This document shows, one piece after another, positions 25,181 to 36,660 of a DNA stretch of 64,000 bases. Origin of the DNA: Rhyacophila brunnea (Eukaryota; Arthropoda; Insecta; Trichoptera; Rhyacophilidae); NCBI GenBank assembly GCA_022495005.1, contig JAGYXB010001022.1:930001-994000 (forward strand). Reading direction: 5' to 3'. Numbering within the stretch: position 1 is the stretch's first letter; every line of letters starts with the position of its first letter. The notes below the pieces were generated by a model, which saw only the letters and a program-made list of their open reading frames with translations, ran no database searches and was not told the DNA's origin. The translations under genes and the position numbers were made by a program.

Positions 25181-26130
25181 TGTGCAAAATGAGCAAACTG
25201 AAAGCTTCAAAATCAAATCAGGCGTGAGACAAGGGGATGCGCTATCCAATATGGTATTTAGCCTTGTGGTGGAATCCATATCTCGTGAAACCAACATAAG
25301 AGGATGGGTAGATAACAGTACAACGCAGATGTGTGCTTATGCTGACGACATAGTGATTACAATCAGATCCAAATAAAGGATGATCGACCATGGTGGCACT
25401 ATGAAAATAAAAGCAGAAAACGCTGGGCTGCAAATAAACCAGTCAAAAACTAAATATATGGTCAGCACACGCGATCAGGTACCGCTGCAGAATATAGACA
25501 TAGGACAGCATGCATATGAAGGGGTGGACTAAGTTCACGTATCTCGGATCCAGCCTAAATACCCAAAATAAGACAGCAGAGGAGATAAAAATCCGCCTTA
25601 TCTCCGGGAATAAATACTGGCATGCCTGCAAGCGACTGGTGGGGTCGAAAATTCTAGGCCGAAGAAGTAAACTTCTAATTTATAAAACAATTATAAGGCC
25701 AGTGGTCACTTATGGCTGTGAGACTTGGTGCTTAACTCAAAACGAGGAAAACAGATCAGCTGTCTTCGAGCGCAAAATACTCCGCAAAATCTTTGGACCC
25801 ACGTTGGAAAATGGGAACTACAGAATAAAAATGAACCACGAGTTGGAAAAGCTGATTGAACAGCAAACAATCATAAGATACTGTAAGTCCCAAAGACTAC
25901 GATGGGCGGGACATGTGGAGAGAATGCCTGAAGTTAGAGCGCCAAGGATCATGACGAAGTGGCTACCCTAAGGTAAGACACCCAGAGGCCGTCCAAGAAG
26001 GAGATGGGCTGACGCCGTAGAAGTGGACTGGCTTCATATAGGAAGACCCGGTAACTGGAGAAGTGTGGCGAGAGACCGGAGTGAGTGGAGATCGGTTGTG
26101 GAGGAGGCCAAATCCCACCCCGGGATGTAG
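25181..26130 (+). pseudogene. Outer LINE ORF2, 3' part (RT motifs B and C, C-terminus)
   Basis: Continues the frame interrupted at 20363: KSGVRQGDALSNMVFSLVVE (motif B), then CAYADDIVITI with the catalytic Asp pair (near 25335). A stop and a frameshift lie at 25374-25385. Further on come KFTYLGSSLNTQNKTAEEI, TYGCETWCL and RLRWAGHVERM, and the end GRPRRRWADAVEVDW with a stop near 26128. The catalytic reverse-transcriptase boxes survive, but the gene as a whole is dead. Confidence 0.85.
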
Positions 26131-26159
26131 CGCCGTAGAAGAAGAAATATAGCCTCAAA

Positions 26160-27730
26160 TCTTGATATACATTTTTACAATGAAAAATAAATATAAACTC
26201 CAATATAAATAAAGTATTATGAATATAAATTAACAGTGTAGAAATATTGGTTATGTTTACAACACGTGCTGTTTACTTGGTTGTATTGACCGACTAACTA
26301 AATGACACTATGCGCATTCGCATCTACCCTCGAGACCGAAAGGAATATAATCATAATAAAAAAATGTGTTGCATCGGCGCGCGCAACTTCGTCACACGCC
26401 AAAAATACACTCTGATCTGTTTTCCAAAACGCGCCAAAAGAAGTATAACTTCAAAAATATTTACATCATGTGGACATATGGGATAATCTATTCTAATAGG
26501 TTTCTAATGTTATTAAAATTGTTATATGATGGAAAATATTTCACATATTTTTTATCCCATTGGATTCTACATTAATTGTTTATAAATATTTTTATTTCGT
26601 ATTAATTGTACCTTACACAATATAAAAGTTTTAACATCCATGCGATGATCACGAATATGGAATTATTTGATTTCAGTTATTAAATGTATTAATTTATTAA
26701 TTTAACCATCAAAAACACCATTCATTCAAACGGAAAAATATGCGTACAAAATTAAAACAATAAAAATATATGACGAAATGATATTTTTTTGTCACTCACT
26801 GCAAAATATAATAGATTTAATTTGAAATATTTCACCCCATTAGAAATTATTAAACAACAATTTAAGCTATTAAGTACCTACAAAGAGTTTTTAAACGATG
26901 TCAGAGCAGCTGCTGCAATAGTTAGGTTTTTTCATGTATGCAATAATAATTATTTAGAACCCAACCCATCAACCTTGGTCGATATAGAGCTCGATTAAGG
27001 CCTCCCTTATTTTATTCCATCTCTCACGGTACCTACTTAGTTTTTCACTGCAAAGTATTTGCACTGAACTTCATCAATTCATATTTATATAAAATTTAAA
27101 GTTTCATTAAGTACAAAAAACATGCTCAAGAATTTAAACCCTCGGTAGGACAGATATAGTATACCTATCTCAGTTGTATTTTAGGCAGGACACATAATTT
27201 TATTCACACTTCTACTATTTTTACTATGTTATTTTTGTGTAATATTTAACAAATTAAATATTTTACACATTAAAGATATAGGCAAGTCTTAGATTAAAGA
27301 ATAAGGTAGGTATTTAATGTGTTTCAATTGAAAAGTTCCAGTGTGGATTATAATTAGTTCGTTATTAACTCACTATATTTAGGCACGTAGGTACCTTAAC
27401 TTTATTGAAATAATGTGTAGGAACTTGCAAAAAAAAATAAGTTTCTCGTTTTATAAATTAATACCACAATAATGTGTACCTACATACCAATGTAAAATAG
27501 CTTCGACCCTTACCTACCTTACAATCCTAAAAATCTTTTTTTTTTTTGAATTTACATTATTGTACATAAATGGGACAAAGCAATAAATCTTACCCCTAAC
27601 CACAGTGCATTTTCTTGTATAAGATTTTATTGTTTTATCACCATTGACACGAAAAGGTCTATTGGTGCAATTTGAAGGCCATACAGTATTGTCTTAAAAA
27701 AAGGTTATTTCTCAAATATTTTGTCTTACA
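26160..27730. other. AT-rich gap inside the hAT-bounded interval
   Basis: No recognised gene. At 26815-26998 an open stretch (KYFTPLEIIKQQFKLLSTYK, then FLNDVRAAAAIVRFFHV) has amino-acid use more like protein than the surroundings. It may be an exon relic, but I cannot name it and it lacks clear splice sites. Confidence 0.35.
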
Positions 27731-28030
27731 CAGGGAACTCAGAAATAATGGGAACTGAAATACCCAACCGGTAAGGCTACGCAAGCAACCGATCTCGAGT
27801 AAGGTAAACTTAAGCCACCGCGTGTTCAGAAAACGTCACTCTAAACTTGTGCATCGGCCTGACAACTGCTCTCAGTGCTCTCGGTTTTATATTCATTTAA
27901 AATTGAAAATGGCAATATGTTCAGTAAAAGGTTGTAGTAGCGATACAAATATGAAAAATAAAACAAATAGCGCAACTACATTTCACAAGAAAGCATATTT
28001 TTGTTGTTATTTTGAATATATAATATGTCA
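27731..28030 (+). mobile_element. P-like transposon 5' end with THAP-domain start
   Basis: The terminal CAGGGAACTCAGAAATA (27731-27747) recurs inverted at 47830 and in the footprint at 55603-55624. About 160 bases in, the ATG at 27909 starts MAICSVKGCSSDTNMKNKT, with a histidine soon after (TFHKK). This is the first half of a THAP zinc finger (C-x4-C, later Phe-His), the DNA-binding domain of P-element transposases. The second half of the finger and the rest of the transposase are not found, so this is a 5' fragment. Confidence 0.6.
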
Positions 28031-28409
28031 ATATCTTAACATGAATTAATTTTACGCGTGGTATTTGATGATGCACAAACAATGTTGGATGTATTTGGAA
28101 AGTGCGACGCACACCATTGTATGCATATAATACGTGTGTTTTGTTTGAATAACAGGGCCGCATTTCAGACAGGGAATATTAGATAATATTTATTATAATC
28201 AATTATAACTGTTTTGTTTATAATAATGATTTAAACAGTTGCGTATGCAATATACATAGGTAAATGTGCATTTATTTATTGTCAATATTCATTTTAATCA
28301 TAAAATGAAGAGACAAACACACTAATTACATAGTACAAAGTTAAGCGATTTCAAATATCTTGTGAATAATTAATGATATTATACTATTGGCTTTTGGCAT
28401 AACAGATTT

Positions 28410-28510
28410 CCACGGGACCAAGTACGGCGTACGACTTGGACTTGGAACTCATCATCAGGGATGGAAGGCCAGTGTCTTACGCACTGCACCACGAGAGCCA
28501 CCGATTATGA
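28410..28510 (-). repeat. tRNA-like SINE relic
   Basis: On the minus strand TGGCTCTCGTGGTGCAGTGCG resembles a tRNA D-arm with box A, and AGTTCCAAGTCC about 50 bases later resembles a decayed box B. It has no acceptor-stem pairing. Confidence 0.35.
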
Positions 28511-28683
28511 ATTAAAAAAAACAAACACATGGCTAGCTATATTATTCCAAATTTTAAAACTACGTCGACATACCTAATCTTCATCGGCATTTTGACATAG
28601 CCATGATCTTTTTATCTTTTCCAATAGGTACCTTGTTTTGGATACCCATCTCGACCACCATAAGCACACACAACACCTTGTAA

Positions 28684-29697
28684 TTGCTGACTATCACTTT
28701 ATTTTGAAGTCATTCAATGTTTCAATTATGAATTTATTATTCCTCACCGTTAATGTATTGTGTACCTACCTATATTTAGTTGGAAGAGAAGTGAAAATGC
28801 CATTTTTAGAGAGATCTTCCATTAAATATGCGACAGAATAGTTAAAAAACTTGATATTTGATCGTGTATAATATTTTCTTATTTATGTCCGTACCGTCGT
28901 TTTTCATATTTTTATACGAAAAATGAATAGCGTGTAAATAGATCTAGAGCTTCCAACCCTGTTTTTACTGAAACCTGATAACTTGGTAACCGCGGATATG
29001 TAAACTAACCGAAAACCGGGTAAAATTATTAGTATGTATATGAACAACTAAAGAGACAAACAGCGAAAATAGCGCGTGAGCGCTTTTTCATAAACGTCGC
29101 GTCGTAACAAATAATCAACAACTCAGTCTTACGCTAAAGTAATAACATCGCCTGCCTAAATTACTCTATTACTTACTTACCCTTTAAATGGCTTACTTTT
29201 ATTGTTATTGAATATAATAAATAATAGCGCGGCGGTCTTTAAGGATTACGCGTGGTTCAGATATCCCATGGCAAATCTGTGGGATATCGACAACTGCATT
29301 GGGTTTTTTGCTTAACCCCTAAATTGAGTAGGTACACGTCTTGTCTTGCCCGTAAATAATTTTGTTTCTATACAAATATATTGTAAATAAGCAACCTAAC
29401 CGCTAACCGGATAGTAAGTAATTTTCCTCAGGTTAATAATAATTGGAAGGTTAAAGCTTACAGATTGGAATATTCATTTTAATTATAAAATAAAAAAAAT
29501 AAAATCAAGTCATTAAATGTTTCAGTTATTAATTATTGCTCACCGTTAATGTAGTGTATTTAGATACCGTTTTGTCATCAAGTAAGCAATTATTTAAAAT
29601 TTCTTTTTGTACCTACCCATATTTATTCGGAAGGGAAGTGATGATGCCATGTTTAGAGAGATCTTCCATTATACATGCGACATAATGCGATTAATGT
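28684..29697. repeat. Direct repeat pair, ~170 bp, 0.8 kb apart
   Basis: 28684-28851 and 29505-29697 share AAGTCATT.AATGTTTCA, CTCACCGTTAATGTA, TACCTACC.ATATTTA and TAGAGAGATCTTCCATTA in the same order. The second copy carries about 30 extra bases near 29575. A shorter match (ATTCATTTTAAT.ATAAAAT) precedes both. The pair is either a local duplication or two copies of one dispersed repeat. Confidence 0.6.
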
Positions 29698-29699
29698 TA

Positions 29700-32244
29700 T
29701 GCCTATTTAGAATTACCTTTGTATGTAAATATTTATGTACTTATCTTGTTATTACTTAATCATATATATTATGTCACGTATAAGTTTGATGAGGTTTTAA
29801 TAATTATATTTAATATTTTTCATAATTATTCTGTACAATGTACAGACATAGAAATTAGAAATATACTTACTACAAAATACAATTAATATCCTTTTTTCAA
29901 TTTCTATAAAGTATATTCCTAACTGTGTGTGAAAGTGTAAGTTAAATAAGTATGTTAATTTAAAAAACGCGCTAAAACACCAATATTAGTAATATGTTTT
30001 TATAATTTTATATTGTTTCGTATGAAATATTTCTAATAAAAAGAAGACATCAATGATGCGGCTCTGTGTGCGCTGTGAAGGTCATTTTTTGTCCGCCCAC
30101 CCTATTAACGCACACTTCTAAAATCCTGCTTCAATTTGCAGCGTTTGCAGGACCTAGGATCAGAGCTCTATTTATTTTTCTTTTCTGTGGTCTTACACTA
30201 TCACTATTTCAAAAAAAACTTTAAGTATGTACATAAATGAACGGTTCATTGGAAACCCAGAGATTCTAAACAAGTAAAATTATTTTTTAATAATAAAAAT
30301 ATTAATGTATGTTTTATATTTCGACGTGCCCTAGAAAAACCATTATAAGTCTGAAAATAGCGTATTAAGTTTTATTAGCTTTTTATAATATCATATTTTG
30401 TGCATGTCCTGTAAAAATTTCAGGTCTCTAGCATAAAAATTGACAAAGTTAGGTTTTCGACGATTGTGCAATATATCAACATATTGCGTCGACTAAATTT
30501 GTGTTCACAGAAATTTCCGAAAAGTATAGTCATATCTAAATAAGCAACGTGTCGTGCGCTCTTTCTTTCGAATAAGAGGCTCATAATACTTGCTATTACG
30601 CTCTTTCACGGATATCTGAAAGACACCATGTTTTATATTGATGTATCACATAAGACTCGTAATTTGTTTTGGTATATCTTCGAAAAAGATTGATATTTTC
30701 AGAATTTATACGCATTAATAATTAAAAACTGGTCAGTAGTATTATATCCGAATGTGAAAATATTATATTACTTAATATAAAATAAATTCCTCGTAGAAAA
30801 CAAATTAATTTGCATTAAAATTTGTGAAACTATATTATTTCATCACCTGTTTCTATTCACTGTGGTAAAGGCCTCCTCACGCTTTCTCCATTCTTTTTGG
30901 TTAATTATTTTCACGGGCACGTGATTTCATCGAACTTAAATATCTTGTCAATATAGCATATTATTATAATTCTAATTATCTTACGTTCCTCTTAAACTAC
31001 TAGATTATTGCATTCATTCAGCGGTCGTTTCATCTGCGATATATTATGTCCGGCCCATCTCAATTTAAGGGTTGGACATACCTAAATACGCCGCAGACTC
31101 TTGATTGCTCATTTATTCATTTGATCCTTTTTCTGTATTTGTGTGTGTTCGTCAACATATACGTCATTATTGTGACAGAATGCTTACATTGGAGACTAAA
31201 CACCCTGCTATTTAAACTCAACAAAAGGTTCAGTTCAAACGTTTTATGCACTCTGCCGATAATTTCGATACGTATTATACCACCATGTATCCTAGTAGGA
31301 AAACATAATATACACTAATAAAATAAATTGCTCTTGAAATTATTACAAATTCCTACAAAAATAGTCGGTAATGTTATTTCTAAATTTGACAATTTTTATT
31401 ATTTAATAGAAAACAAATACCTAGTAAAGATACTTAATTTTATTATTTGTGTAATGGAATACATAGTAATTTTGGACTGATATTTATGACACAAATAAGT
31501 TAAATAGGTAATCCTTTTTATGACACTTCGAAATATTGAGTTTTTACAAAAGACCGATAAAATTTTGTGGGAATATTAACTTTTTATAATAATATTATGA
31601 CTTCGGCTAAGATCAAAATAAATTCAAACATTAAATTATTGAATGTGGGCCTAAGTACAGCACATGTACATAATATTTTTGCAAATATGACAATATAGCC
31701 AGTATTGTTATTATATTATCACTTTAAATATGTCTCGTAGACAAAATCATTAAATTTACTCACTTCTAAGTATCCTGGGAAAATAATTTTATTTGGCGGG
31801 ATGTCCTAAAAAGATTAGGCGGGCTTTCACAGAGACGCATTTATTGGCCGCAATAAAACATTAACAAAAATATACAAAATGCAGTCAAAGAAGCATTTAT
31901 TCGTTTCTACATAAATATTGAATAATTTCTTTTAATTTTAAATTTTTGGGCTTGGTGCCTTATATTATACCTATATATTATTATAATAGAAATTTAGGAA
32001 AAGATGAAACAAATAAAACGTCGTGTAGATGGTGAAATGTACACAGAATAATTTCTTCGTTTAACTTTCCCATTGATTAGCGACTGAGAATTTTTATCAT
32101 TAATTACAAATAAGTATTAAGTACCTACCTATGTAATCTTTGTGTTTATGACTAGTGACCTAATTGGTATTAATTTATATGATTTTATGATCAACGGTTT
32201 ATAATTATCGTTATTTTCTTTAAAATTTAATTAGTACTTATACC
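29700..32244. other. AT-rich gap without gene
   Basis: I see no coding region, RNA gene or element border here. The more GC-rich spots (30060-30170) have no recognisable content. Confidence 0.4.
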
Positions 32245-32341
32245 ATGTCTGATCGCGCAAAACATATATTGCATTTAGCATCGGGTGGACTTCAAAATAA
32301 ATTATCAATTAATTTTGAAAAATCTAGTAGTGGTGAGAGTG
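32245..32341 (+). CDS. Unknown 235-aa protein, exon 1 (nested in intron, inside hAT interval)
   Basis: A three-exon gene: 32245-32341, 32809-32901 and 33461-33978, joined in phases 1 and 1, with no stop until 33976. Start MSDRAKHILHLASGGLQNKL; donor AGTG|GTAAGT. The whole protein is acidic and Ser/Asp-rich in the first two thirds and basic at the end. It has no signal peptide, so it is probably nuclear or cytosolic. The C-terminal part (KRRQQEINWKKNILK, then GSTYISKAGKIV) resembles the start of a basic domain (KR..P..W..N..K..R..G..Y.S..GK) that I recall from many unnamed hemipteran, mostly aphid, transposon-like proteins. There that domain continues for hundreds of residues; here it stops within 20. 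It is therefore likely a truncated member. Promoter not identified. Confidence 0.72.
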
Positions 32342-32808
32342 GTAAGTACATACATTTACATACTTTTTACTTATTGATTATGATTGTTTTATTATTATGA
32401 AAGTTATTAGCTATTTAATCCTAGTAAAATTGGACAGAGTTTACATTTTGTATAATTACCTAAATAAAAAAGAATTAGATATGAATGAAAATTGATATTA
32501 AACCCTGTTTCTTTGAAAGTTCATAATGAAACGCTTAGATAATGATATCCACTATTTAAAGAAAATACTATTTGATAACCAATTAGCTTATGTTAATATT
32601 AAGTTGATTAATTTATAAATTTAATGCATAACGCAATGATTGCTGGTTTGCGCCAACCCTCTAAAATAATTTAATTTTGTGCATTTCTTCATTGTAATTC
32701 ATACTTATCTGTATTTTTATATATTTAACTACTTTATTATTTAAATGAGATATTTTATGAATATCTACCAAATCATGGTATCTAATGTGCTTGTGTATTG
32801 ATTTACAG

Positions 32809-32901
32809 ATTATACTTGTATATTGGATGAAGCAAGTGGCGTATTCTGCAATGTGAAAAACATGGTGAATGAAGAATCCCTTGACAACGATGAAGTCATA
32901 G
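32809..32901 (+). CDS. Unknown 235-aa protein, exon 2
   Basis: 93 bases between TTTACAG|AT and ATAG|GTAAGC, both consensus sites, phase 1 at each end. It reads DYTCILDEASGVFCNVKNM and continues with acidic residues (EESLDNDEVI). No domain recognised. Confidence 0.72.
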
Positions 32902-33460
32902 GTAAGCATAATATGATATAACCACTATAACAACGTAAGACTATTAAAATATTATTCGATTCTTGGTGAAGAGACTGTGTGTGTATTAACCTCTTATTAA
33001 AATATAATTCAATTTATGTAATATTATTTGACATAATTTGACAACAAACAGGACCGTTTTTTTATGCTTCAATAGAAGATTTTATTTTTTTAAAGATTTT
33101 GTGTTGGTTTATAAGTTTTATAACACTATCCAATCAAAGTAGAAGAAACTAACCCTCATAGGTAGTAAATTATGGGGAATAAGTATTTGAATTATATTGC
33201 GTTTTATATTGATAAAACATATTTTTTTGTTATATATGTAGCAGACGATCTATGTATTTTCTGAATACCACGAAATATTGAAATGTTAGAAAAGATTTAA
33301 GTTTTAATATTTCTGAAAAATAAGCAATTCTATAATGTTAGGTACTGTAAACTCATCTTTAGGAATGTTTTTTACTGGTATCACTCTGTTATCTACTTTT
33401 TTAATCATAGGGCATATTCATTGGAGTATTAAATTATAATTTTATATTTTGTTTTTACAG

Positions 33461-33978
33461 ATTCTAACGATACGACAGATAAGGATTACAATTCTAGCTA
33501 TTCAGAATACTGTCCCAGTATAATTTCGTTTACATCAAGTGGTCCAGATATTGACGAATATTTTAAATGCGCATCTCCTGAAGTTTTGGATTACTTAATG
33601 GATGAAATATCGAAACCGCAAACTGATTTAATACAAACATACCGCAATGATTATCAAGATATTGCGATTCCGTCCACTTCAGTGCATTGTAATGACATAA
33701 TCGCCATTCCAGAAATCATAATGGACAATGATACCTTGACAAATGAAAAACCAAATAATCCCAATTCGACTACACATGATGAAAATGATGTACGATCAAC
33801 GTATTCTCCATCTAAAGGTGCAAAGAGAAGACAACAAGAAATTAATTGGAAAAAAAATATTTTGAAAACATCAATCAATACTGGCTCCACATATATTTCG
33901 AAGGCAGGAAAAATAGTCGATTGGTGTATAAAATATCCAATAAAAGTAATAAAATGTGAGATATTTGTATTAGCATAA
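33461..33978 (+). CDS. Unknown 235-aa protein, exon 3 and stop
   Basis: Begins after TTTTTACAG. It contains an Asp/Ser/Thr-rich stretch (DSNDTTDKDYNSSYSEYCPS) and a middle segment (PEVLDYLMDEISKPQTDLIQ), then the basic region at about 33807-33912. The last 14 codons (YPIKVIKCEIFVLA) and the TAA at 33976-33978 lie inside the first unit of the minisatellite that follows. The natural C-terminus therefore seems to have been replaced by repeat sequence. Introns are retained, so this is not a retrocopy. Confidence 0.72.
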
Positions 33979-34446
33979 AATAATTATTAACATTATGATT
34001 GTTCTTTCCATATTTTTAATTTAAATTGTGTTATCAATAATCCAATAAAATTAATTAAATGTGATTTTTTTGTATTAACATAAAATAATTATTAACAATA
34101 TGATTGTTCTTTCCATATTTTTAATATAAATTGTGTTATCAATAATCCAATAAAATGTATAAAATGTGATTTATTTGTATTAATATAAAATAATTATTAA
34201 CATTACGATTGTTCTTTCCATATTTTTAATGTAAATTGTGTTATCAATAATCCAATAAAATGTGATTTATTTGTATTAGCATAAAATAATTATTGACATT
34301 ATGATTGTTCTTTCCATATTTTTAATATAAATTGTGTTATCAATAATCCAATAAAATGAATAAAATGTGATTTATTTGTATTAACATAAAATATTTATTA
34401 ACATTATGATTGTTCTTTCCATATTTTTAATGTAAATTGTGTTATT
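33930..34446. repeat. Minisatellite, five units of ~105 bp
   Basis: Units start near 33937, 34042, 34147, 34252 and 34348 (at CCAATAAA), so the periods are 105, 105, 105 and 96. Each holds AATAAA, TTGTATTA, ATAATTATTAAC, GATTGTTCTTTCC and ATATTTTTAAT. The fourth unit has a 9-base deletion. The first unit supplies the end of the reading frame at 33976, and the repeated AATAAA could serve as a series of poly(A) signals. Confidence 0.9.
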
Positions 34447-35372
34447 ATGTATAAAATTAAACATTTTTTCTCTCTCGTAGTTACTTGCGTTATAATTTAA
34501 TTTCTTACATAACTTTTTTTATCCTTCCATAATTACTAATTTCCTGAATAATTTATATTACTTATTGTACATATTAACAATATTTATATAAATAACTAAA
34601 ATAATTACATTTTTTTTTTGATTTTTTAAAAATTATCATACTTAGATACTTTTCTGTAATAAAAACTTCGTACAAAATAACTGTATGTCAATATGTCTCC
34701 TTACTCTTTGTCATTATTTTGTATTCACGCTGTCCTATTTCGAGCTAAATAATGCGCTATAATGGTTGTTCCGTACAAGAGCACGATAACTATGGTTGTG
34801 TTTACTAAAATCGTATAGAGTAAGAAAAACGCGACGTAAAAAACCGTTCTATACCAGAATATAAGTCTGCTGTGCGGAGTCAGTGATCTATTTTGTCCGC
34901 GCAAAAGCATGTTGAACCGAGTCAAAACATCAAGCGCGTAATATTATTCCAAATAAAAACGATTTTTGGTCATTATCTTAGCTGTTAATCAATTAATTAC
35001 CATTAAATTTTGATAGAAATATAGACCATAAAATGGTCTATCTGATTTACCGAAATAAGATTAGAAAAAACTCACTCATTTTATATGATGAATTTAATAG
35101 CGTAAATATTTTAGTTTTTTCGCTCTCCTGAACATTTGTGATTTTAGACTTACACCGGTTTTTCCTGGGGCCGTCGATTTATTATTTATCAAGTAATTTT
35201 TCCTCAATTTTAATTAAATCCGAACTGGAACGTACTAATATTAAGTAAGAGGCTTGAAGATTTTACGAACCGGTACGCTATCCTCGGGGTTTTTACGAAT
35301 AGGAACGCCATCTTCGGGGAATTCACGAACCGGAGCTACGCTCCGGTGCGTTCCGATCCATTCCGAGTGCTG
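34447..35372. other. AT-rich flank and hAT right end
   Basis: No gene. 35261-35350 holds about three units of 30 bp (TTTTACGAA...GGAACGC-like), followed by a small palindrome CCGGAGC...GCTCCGG and the terminal repeat ending at 35372. Confidence 0.5.
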
Positions 35373-35653
35373 GTTTAAACACGTACTCGGCTGTCTTATC
35401 TTCGAGCGTGGGATGCATCTAATAAATCCAGCTAAATCAATGACACATTTTCATGGATTGTAAATAATTTGTTCATAGCAAATCTTAGTGGGTTTCTTTT
35501 AAAATTGGCAGTACATTTAAAATGTGTGTTACATTGATCTCATACTCATATACGGTTTAAATATATTTATACTGTTTCAAAATCCATTAATTTGTATCGG
35601 AAAAACTTTGAACAGCTGATGTCTCAAAATAAGTCAATATTATTATCAGACAC

Positions 35654-36660
35654 TATTAACGGCCCACATGCTCAGCGTACGTCAAAATGGAGCTTTTATG
35701 CTATTTTCAAAGCATGATCCTGGATATTCTTTAAACGTTGTAGATAATCTATTTACATAATTTTGAAGCCTTATTATCCTTTATATTTATTTTAAACATT
35801 TGATGACTGCATAAAGTATTTTTATTACATAAAATAGTATTCTTTTAAACCTCTCGCTCTAATGTTTTAGAATATAGTTATATTTCAGTACGTCCATGTG
35901 AAGTAGTGTTAAGATTTTTTATATTTATTAATTTTTAAAAGCATTTATAAAATTAATAGTAAAATTTATGTCGACATTATTATAGTGAAATATTTACAAT
36001 AAAAAAATATATTGATAATCTTTGTGATCCCAAATTTGACAAGAATTAGCCATTTTATTATTCAAAAAATGGGTAAGATTTACACATTTAAAGATAATTT
36101 TAAAGATACTTATTATAAGCTATGTCTTTGACCATTCAAGTGTGATAAACATCCTACGAATAATGATTGCTTTATAATAATTATTGACCTAAGAATAAGG
36201 TAGTATTTTTTTGAAATACGCCATTTCTATTGGCATTCCCCAGTGGCTAAGCTACAACATACGGCCGTAGCCATAAATTGACAAACGATAAATGAAGTAG
36301 GGAGTAAGATCATGTTAACGCGCGTGTTTGAATATATACCTACCCGATTTTTTTTAAACGGTAAATGTTCAAACACGCGCGTTACTATGGTCTTGCCCAT
36401 TTTTTTCCATCAAATTTGGGACACAGAGATTATTAATATAATTTTTTATTGTAAATATTTCACTATAATAATGTCAACAGAAATTTTACTAATGGTTTTA
36501 TAAATGCTTTTAAAAATTAATAAATATAAAAAATCTTAACACCACTTCACATGGACGTACTGAAATATGACTATATTCTAAATCTAAAACATTAGAGCGA
36601 GAGGTTTAAAAGAAAACTATTTTATGTTATAAAAATACTTTATGCAGTCATCAAATGTTT
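35654..36660. mobile_element. Foldback element, copy 2 (right arm shortened)
   Basis: The outer arm (35654-36172) is the reverse complement of 11254-11774. The centre (36172-36400) carries the same palindromic segment with ACGGCCGTA and ACGCGCGT, but its right inner arm is deleted after about 36395. 36412-36660 is the opposite outer arm and stops inside the arm, after CATCAAATG. The intact ancestor would be about 1.4 kb and almost entirely self-complementary. It has no ORF. Confidence 0.8.

Larger units (their letters stand above)
18187..26144 (+). mobile_element. RTE-like LINE split by a nested R1-like LINE
   Basis: The outer LINE has a perfect 15-bp target duplication AAATATAGCCTCAAA (18172-18186 and 26145-26159) and ends in a gtagaagaagaa tail. 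Removing the nested element leaves about 3.1 kb, a complete RTE-like size. A leader runs 18187-18390, followed by endonuclease and reverse transcriptase readings and a short 3' end. Its insertion site lies within the hAT-bounded interval. Confidence 0.88.
17184..35372. mobile_element. 18.2 kb interval bounded by hAT ends and target duplication
   Basis: The left end at 17184 reads CAGTGCTCGAAATGGA and the right end at 35372 reads TCCATTCCGAGTGCTG. Both belong to the hAT family whose short copies are at 38881-39114 and 45194-45427. The outer flanks are the same 8-mer, GTTTAAAC (17176-17183 and 35373-35380). Just inside the right end a 30-bp unit with TTTTACGAA is repeated about three times (35261-35350), and one such unit is at the left. 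Either a large composite hAT element moved as a block, or a smaller hAT was enlarged by later insertions. The LINE at 18187-26144 is certainly a later insertion; without it about 10.2 kb remain, including the gene at 32245-33978. No hAT transposase was found inside. Confidence 0.55.

Noticed and set aside
33930..34446. CRISPR-like array of direct repeats
   Set aside because: The units are 105 bp and fully repetitive with no spacers, in a eukaryotic intron. It is a minisatellite.
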